Shown here: piece after piece, positions 59,308-64,000 of the stretch
Layout: the number at the start of each line of letters is the position of its first letter
Numbering within the stretch: position 1 is the stretch's first letter
Assembly: GCA_964019335.1 (NCBI GenBank)
Contig: OZ025685.1
Location: 183,501-247,500, forward strand
Source: Diplonema japonicum
Lineage: Eukaryota > Euglenozoa > Diplonemea > Diplonemida > Diplonemidae
Length of the DNA stretch: 64,000 nt
Reading direction: 5' to 3'
The notes under the pieces: model-generated
The model's input: the letters and a program-made list of their open reading frames with translations, nothing else
The model's database searches: none
What the model was told of the DNA's origin: nothing
Program-made: the position numbers and the translations under genes

Positions 59308-62300
59308 ATGACCGCCAGAGTACTAACAGGTTTGTTCCTGTTGGTGGGCGTTCTGCTCCCGAATGCGGGGCACAGCGGTGGGGGTGTTGGCGCGATCGAC
59401 TTCTCGCAATGGAAGAGTTGCAAAGAGTGCATAGCAGCGGGGTACGGGTGGTGCCCTATCAGAAGGACGTGCGGTGGGTTTGCAAACTCAGAATGCGGTG
59501 AAGGAGAGAGGTACTTCGCAGAGGACGCAACCAAAAAGAAGAAGAAGAAGAAGAAGACAAAACTTGTAAAGGACGCACAACTCCCTGACGTGATCCCTCT
59601 TGTGGACTCAAACTTCACTGCTGCAGTAGAATCCTCTGACTCCATCTGGTTAGTTGAATTCTACGCACCATGGTGTGGGCACTGCAAAGCCCTTGCTCCC
59701 GAGTACCTCAAAGCCGCCAAGGCGCTCCGTGGCATCGTCCGCCTCGCTTCCGTAGATGCCGATTCTCAGCTCTCTCTCGCTTCTCGCTTCGATATCTCCT
59801 CTTACCCTACCCTCCTCTCCTTTTCCCAGGACAAGAAATCCCCCGTTCCTTACACAGGGCAGCGTACCTCTGAAGGTATCGTATCCTGGGCGCGAGGTCA
59901 TATCGAAGAATTGTTAACCACCCAAGCTGGCGTCCCAATTACAGAGACAGTCAAGACGGAGGAAGTTGTTACGCCAGACCCGGAGCCCGAACCGGAAAAG
60001 GAACCGGAGGTGGAGAACGAGGTCAAGGAGGAGAAGAAAAAGAAGAAAAAGAAGAAGAAGAAGAAGAAGAAGGCGAAGAAGGCGAAAGGGTTCGCACCAG
60101 GAACCGGTGAATTTGTCGAGACAGTGAGCAAGGCTAGTCTGGCGCACAAGGGAGCCGACGATGCATGGATGGTGCATGTTTACGAGAAGGAATCTGAATC
60201 TTGCAGCAAGCTCGCCGAGGCGTTGGACGCAGCAGCCACTTCGGCAAGAGGCTTGGTATTTCTTCTTTTACACACACACACACACACACACAGGCATTCT
60301 TCGGTGCGATCGATGGCTCGAACACTGCCAAGCTCCCCGAAGGGCTTAGCCCCGGCTTTGCTTACATCTACCCTCCAGGGTCATCAACGCCTGTGAAATA
60401 TGAGGGGGGACTAGACGTTGCTGAGATCGTTGGGGCAATGAGGCAGTACCTTGTGCAGGTGGATACGGTAAGGAGTTAAAAATCTTAAAAAATAATAACC
60501 CCTAAACGCCCGGAGCCTATCTACGGTACCCCCCCCCATTTTCGTTGTTGCTTTAAATACTCAAAAAAAGGGCAGCATGCAACCATAGGAAGGTTGCAAG
60601 GAAAGGGTAAACGGTACTAAAATTTTCAATTCCAGGTGCCAGATTCAGATGAGAACACTTAACTATGTGTGTAAGAGGGGGGTTGAGGGTGTACTTTTTA
60701 TGTCCGATTTTGGGGGGTCTTGTCGTGGGGGGTCCGTGAGTTATGGCTGGGCTAAAAAGGGCAGCATTCAGCCCTATTTGGTGCCCTGAACTCTAGGATT
60801 GAGGTCAGTCTGGAGACTTTTTGGGGCTGTGGGATGAAAAAAAGCAACTTGTGAGTTTTTTTTCCAGCTGGGGTAGCATGCAAGGGTAAAAAACACGTTT
60901 TGCATAAGGGGGTTTTGCAACAGGGGCACCACGTTTGCACCTTCTTCCCGCACCCAGGAACAGCACAGAGCACCCTCCTCACCTTCGTTCCGTTCATCAT
61001 GGTCTCGGAGGTGTGATTTAAGGTCAAATCGAGACGTTTTGGGTATTTCTGAGTGAGGGAATCCTCATTGCTAGCGTGTTTGCGCTTGGGGGTCGGTGAC
61101 GGTGTTGTCGGGGGGTGTGTGCTATCGGTTTTTGGGGCATGGGTGGGAAGCTTGCCAACAAGTTCTTCTTTGAGCTCGGGAAGCCATAATTTTTGCCACA
61201 TTCCCTGCTCTTCTTCCAGATTATGGAGGAGTTGGCAACACAGCTTTCCAGGACCCAATAAAAAACAACCATGGTCCACTTCCGGGTTTTCATATGCCGA
61301 ACTCCAGTCCCCTGGAGCTGGTCTTGCCGGTCAGGGGTCGACAGCAAACCCTTAGGAGTCGACAGTACGCATGACTAGGTCCTGTGTTGTGGACTTGCTG
61401 AAAATGTTGAAATTCGCCAGGTAACCGGTTTATGAGTCGCATGTAGCGATTACCTTGATGCCCACCGAGTTGTTTTTTCGTGGTGCCATGACTTTTATTG
61501 TTGTCGGGATAACACTGTCGTCAACAGACAACCACTTGCCAGGGGTCCGCACAGTCCTACACCGGTTGACAATGATGTCAAGAAACCTGCGCATGAGGTG
61601 CAGTTTCAGGCCTTACTGATGTTTTCCAGGTTGTCAAAGGTGAGGTAGCGCTGTATGTCAACGAATCGGTTTGCTCATTTTCTCAAAAGCCGGGATGGCT
61701 AAAATAGAATCTGTCCAGTAGCTTTTCATATTCGGTGCCGGGCGTAAACCCATTAACAGGACCAACCCAAGCCAAATTTTGTACTCTGGGAAAGATTCAG
61801 ATTCCGCTGTTTTCTTGAACCGAAACGACCGTTCGTGGAAGAAACTATCAGCTCAAGTACCGCGTGTGTAAAAAAAAAAAAGATTAAAAACACCCTCCTC
61901 ATTGGCTGCTTCACCTAGAGGTGTCCAAAGCCCACCTTTTCACGGAAATGATATGTTTCAGGCCTTTGGGAGTATTTCTCCCACCCAAGCATCGTTTCCG
62001 GCCCCTCTTTGACCGCCTCATCGTCTTTTTCTTCTTTATCTGACCAGTCGGGGGAGACTCACGTTTTCGCTGCTATTTTGACTATCTGATTTCATTTTAA
62101 GCCAACCCTGCCGGTTTCAATTAAAACAAAACTTTTAACGCAAAATGTAGTTTCAAGACAAAATAAACCGCGCAACAATGCCATATTTTGAAGTCCAGGG
62201 GCCGTGTTCAAAAAAAAGTACTTGGAGAAAAAGCAAATTTTGAAATAAGGACAAAAACGTCCGCGCGGGCGTTTAGGGGATTTAAAAAAAAAAAAAAAAA

Positions 62301-62772
62301 AAGGTGAACGAATTGGTCAATGAGGCCGTTCTTGCAAACTGTGTCAGCAACGAGCAGAGGCTTTGCGTGGTCGCCGTTCTGCCGCATTTGGTATGAGAAG
62401 GGAGGGAAGGAAACAGAAGAAGAAAAAAAAAAAAAAAAATAGACGGACATTAAAACCCCGAGGAGCGATGTGCTAGATGTACTCAAGACAGCAGCAAACC
62501 TCGTCCCCACCTTGGCCTCGTTCACGTGGGTTGGGTTCGGATCCCAGCCAGGGCTCGAAGCCGCACTGGAGGTCCACACCCCGAACTCCCTTGTGTTTTT
62601 GAACCCCGACACGAAGAAGGCGTCGCTCTACACCCTACCTGAGGGGTTCGATGTGGACCATGTGGTGGCAAAGGTCCTTTCAGACACCCCTTTGGAATCT
62701 CCTATGTCGTACAGGTCCATTCCTGTGCGGGAGACAGAAAAATGGGATGGTGGTCAGTTCAAGTACCCGTGA
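59308..62772 (+). CDS. P5-type (PDIA6-like) protein disulfide isomerase, four exons
   Basis: Exons 59308-60255, 60294-60467, 62304-62390 and 62443-62772, 512 aa. Signal peptide MTARVLTGLFLLVGVLLPN; a small Cys-rich PSI-like module (CKECIAAGYGWCPIRRTC, about 30-65); a thioredoxin domain with active site WCGHC (residues 122-126) and cis-Pro SYPTLL. A long Lys-rich linker follows, then a second redox-inactive thioredoxin-like domain. Exon 3 (QRLCVVAVLPHL) and exon 4 (GLEAALEVHTPNS, ETEKWDGG) match the PDIA6 C-terminal domain, which proves that the distant exons belong together. No KDEL-like retrieval signal ends the protein (GGQFKYP). It should form and rearrange disulfides in the ER. Intron 1 ends in (CA)n; intron 2 hosts a transposon. 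Confidence 0.88.
60499..62279 (-). mobile_element. piggyBac-like DNA transposon inserted in the PDI intron, degenerate
   Basis: Perfect 14-bp terminal inverted repeats: CCCCTAAACGCCCG at 60499-60512 and its complement at 62266-62279. Removing the 1781 bp leaves a 55-nt intron, the normal size here. The element lies opposite to the host gene. The flanks are AATAATAA on the left and ATTTAAAA on the right, so a TTAA duplication is not cleanly preserved. Short GGGCAGCAT repeats occur near the left end. Confidence 0.85.
60780..61700 (-). pseudogene. Broken piggyBac-type transposase
   Basis: Read on the minus strand, pieces occur in piggyBac order: IQRYLTFDNLENIS, KWLSVDDSVIPT with the first Asp pair, GIKVIATCDS followed by an in-frame stop and TGYLANFNIF, then TRKWTMVVFYWVLESCVANSS (given here in part), and a C-terminal Cys-rich finger CAVPGCGKKVQTWCPCCKTP with LCKTCF. 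At least three stops and one frameshift interrupt it, so it is inactive. N-terminal parts beyond 61700 are not readable. Confidence 0.7.
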
Positions 62773-62910
62773 GTGCCCCCCCCCCCCCCCCCCCCCCCCT
62801 TATTCCATTTTTCTCTTTTTTTAACAAAAGCAGTGTTCCACCCACCCCTTGTTTTTTTTAAAAAAAAATAAATTGTCTTGTGTGTCTGAATCGTCATAAC
62901 CCGTTTTCAC

Positions 62911-62912
62911 AG
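62911..62912 (+). promoter_or_regulatory. Candidate trans-splice acceptor AG for the dynactin gene
   Basis: CCGTTTTCACAG lies 33 nt before the DCTN6-like ATG, after a C run (about 24 C from 62777) and a T run. There is no coding gene upstream of it other than PDI, whose stop is at 62770-62772. Confidence 0.4.
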
Positions 62913-62945
62913 AGCCCAAGCTGGGAGGGGAGGGGGAAGGAGGAA

Positions 62946-63470
62946 ATGGATGCTGGAAATGTAATATGTCCTATGGCAGAGATAGACGGCGGGGGCAAGG
63001 TGACCATGGGTATGGGTAACGTGGTCCATCCGTTGGTGAAGATCAAGGCGGGGCAGGGCAAGATCGTGATAGGGAGCGGCAACAATTTTGAAGAGTTTTG
63101 CGAGATCCGCAACGTGGCAGAATGGGACGGCCACGGCGAGCCCCCCGTCATGACGATAGGCGACGGTAACACCTTCGAGGCCGGCTCCATCATCCACAGC
63201 AGCAGCATTGGATCTCATAACACAATACGCAGCAAGGCCGTTCTTCTCCCTGCCTCCAAGCTATCCGATTTCTGCACGATTCTCCCCAAAAGAAGTGTGG
63301 GTCCTGGTATTGAGCTCCCCCCAAACACCTCAGTCTACGGCCCCAACGGGGAAATACGTGTGAAAGAGGCGGAACAAACACCTGATCCTGAGCATGCCTT
63401 GACGTTGGAGTGCCTGAGGCAGACGCTGCCTAATTTCCACGAAGTGTCTACCGGTGTCGATACAGCGTGA
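62946..63470 (+). CDS. DCTN6: Dynactin subunit 6 (p27) homologue
   Basis: 174 aa (human p27 is 190). ATG 62946 is preceded by a purine-rich leader; an upstream in-frame extension exists but lacks conservation. Imperfect hexapeptide turns (VTMGMGNVVHPLVKI, IVIGSGNNFEEFCEI, MTIGDGNTFEAGSII) build a left-handed beta-helix. The C-terminal LECLRQTLPNFH matches the conserved helix LDFLMKILPNYH. p27 pairs with p25 at the pointed end of dynactin, which adapts dynein to cargo. It is the only dynein-pathway gene in the window. Confidence 0.9.
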   Translation: MDAGNVICPMAEIDGGGKVTMGMGNVVHPLVKIKAGQGKIVIGSGNNFEEFCEIRNVAEWDGHGEPPVMTIGDGNTFEAGSIIHSSSIGSHNTIRSKAVLLPASKLSDFCTILPKRSVGPGIELPPNTSVYGPNGEIRVKEAEQTPDPEHALTLECLRQTLPNFHEVSTGVDTA

Positions 63471-63663
63471 ATGCTCGCTTTTGATCGGAGGATGACCGAA
63501 CGTGGAGCGCAATAAATGAAGGAAAGGGAGAAGAGAGGGGGGAAAAAAATGCATTTTCCTTTTTTTTTTGTGCGTTTTTTTTTTTTTTTTTTTTTTCGGT
63601 GCTCACCAGCGCTTCAGGTTTTTCTAAAACAAGAGAGAAAAAAAAAAAAAAAGAAAGAAGAAA
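63471..63663. other. Short intergenic leader
   Basis: Purine-rich then T-run sequence and an A-rich leader before the final ATG. No gene. Confidence 0.5.
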
Positions 63664-64000
63664 ATGCGCGCCATATCTTCGATTCTTCTTCTTGTCCTGA
63701 GCGCTGTGCCTCTGCATGCTGTCGAGACGCAAGATGACCCTGTTCGCGGTGGGGGTTCGGGCCCCGTGGTCAACGCCCCTGGGTCTGATAGCTTCTGCAA
63801 GCCGTCTGCACCGTGTCCCGAGAATGTGGGCGACTGCGACGACGACGCGGACTGCCAAGGGCCGTTGGGGTGCGGCTTCGATAACTGCTTAAGACTGAAC
63901 GGGGGACCACCGTACACAGCAGGCCAGGACTGCTGCGAGCCGAGAGCAATAGGTCACTTCGACTACTGTTCATCAGGAGGATGCCAAGAAGGCGAAGGCG
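63664..64000 (+). CDS. Secreted cysteine-rich protein (3' end outside the window)
   Basis: 112 codons open to the right edge from ATG 63664, which follows an A-rich leader. Signal peptide MRAISSILLLVLSAVPLHAV. The mature part has a pattern of Cys with Asp/Gly: CPENVGDCDDDADCQGPLGC, then a DNC and a QDCCEP pair. This kind of GDCD-x-D-x-DC...CG-x-x-NC...DCC module recurs in secreted proteins of aquatic protists and invertebrates. It probably continues into further modules. Function unknown. Confidence 0.75.
   Translation, partial: MRAISSILLLVLSAVPLHAVETQDDPVRGGGSGPVVNAPGSDSFCKPSAPCPENVGDCDDDADCQGPLGCGFDNCLRLNGGPPYTAGQDCCEPRAIGHFDYCSSGGCQEGEG

Noticed and set aside
60468-60479. PDI gene ending at the in-frame TAA after exon 2
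   Set aside because: Exons 3 and 4 downstream match the PDIA6 C-terminal domain in phase, so GTAAGG at 60468 is taken as a donor instead.
1-64000. Spliced-leader RNA gene, rRNA, snRNA or CRISPR array
   Set aside because: Looked for diagnostic sequences and repeat-spacer patterns and found none; tandem repeats here are coding or homopolymeric.

Overview
This window is nuclear DNA of a eukaryote. Genes are interrupted by short GT-AG introns, most with a GTATG donor. It carries eukaryote-only families (Piwi, kinesin-14, clathrin propeller, WDR11, dynactin p27, C14-sterol reductase), nuclear tRNA genes with T-run terminators, and retrotransposons and DNA transposons. Every host protein gene I can support lies on the + strand over 64 kb. 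Most start codons follow a pyrimidine-rich or homopolymer stretch with an AG. This resembles the polycistronic, spliced-leader layout of Euglenozoa; short GTATG introns would fit a diplonemid-like flagellate better than a kinetoplastid. That placement is inference: no spliced-leader RNA gene, rRNA or organelle marker is visible.

Layout. 0-5 kb: the 3' part of a PbfA-like phosphonate-catabolism enzyme, then a four-exon Piwi whose catalytic positions look lost. 5-12 kb: two identical divergent tRNA-Gln genes, a small Cys-rich protein, a J-domain membrane protein, kinesin-14 and an SMG9-like protein. 12-17 kb: a large Thr/Pro/Ala-repeat surface protein. 18-25 kb: a SpoU RNA methyltransferase, a clathrin-propeller/protein-kinase fusion with a mobile-element remnant in its first intron, and a 5'-truncated LINE. 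25-34 kb: a coiled-coil protein, tRNA-Arg, an intact APE/RT/RNase H LINE with a 2A-like motif, and tRNA-Leu. 34-41 kb: a five-exon Arg/Asp-rich protein, a degenerate pogo-like DNA transposon with terminal inverted repeats, a FAM192A/Fyv6 homologue and a FYVE-pseudokinase. 41-50 kb: WDR11, a Zn-ribbon protein and a WD/RG/Ser-rich protein. 50-55 kb: three near-identical 85-aa genes around an unrelated gene, an ankyrin protein and the sterol C14 reductase. 55-64 kb: a sedolisin protease, an IQ/multi-TM protein, a P5-type disulfide isomerase whose second intron holds a dead piggyBac-like element, dynactin p27, and the start of a secreted Cys-rich protein.

The host genes do not form one pathway. 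Loose themes are trafficking and endomembranes (clathrin-like kinase, FYVE protein, WDR11, P5, sterol reductase), cytoskeleton (kinesin-14, dynactin p27, coiled-coil protein) and RNA biology (Piwi, SMG9-like, SpoU methyltransferase, FAM192A). Intergenic DNA is dominated by long A/T homopolymers with occasional G or C runs. Exon junctions were derived by hand from reading frame, GT-AG ends and family conservation, without transcript evidence.
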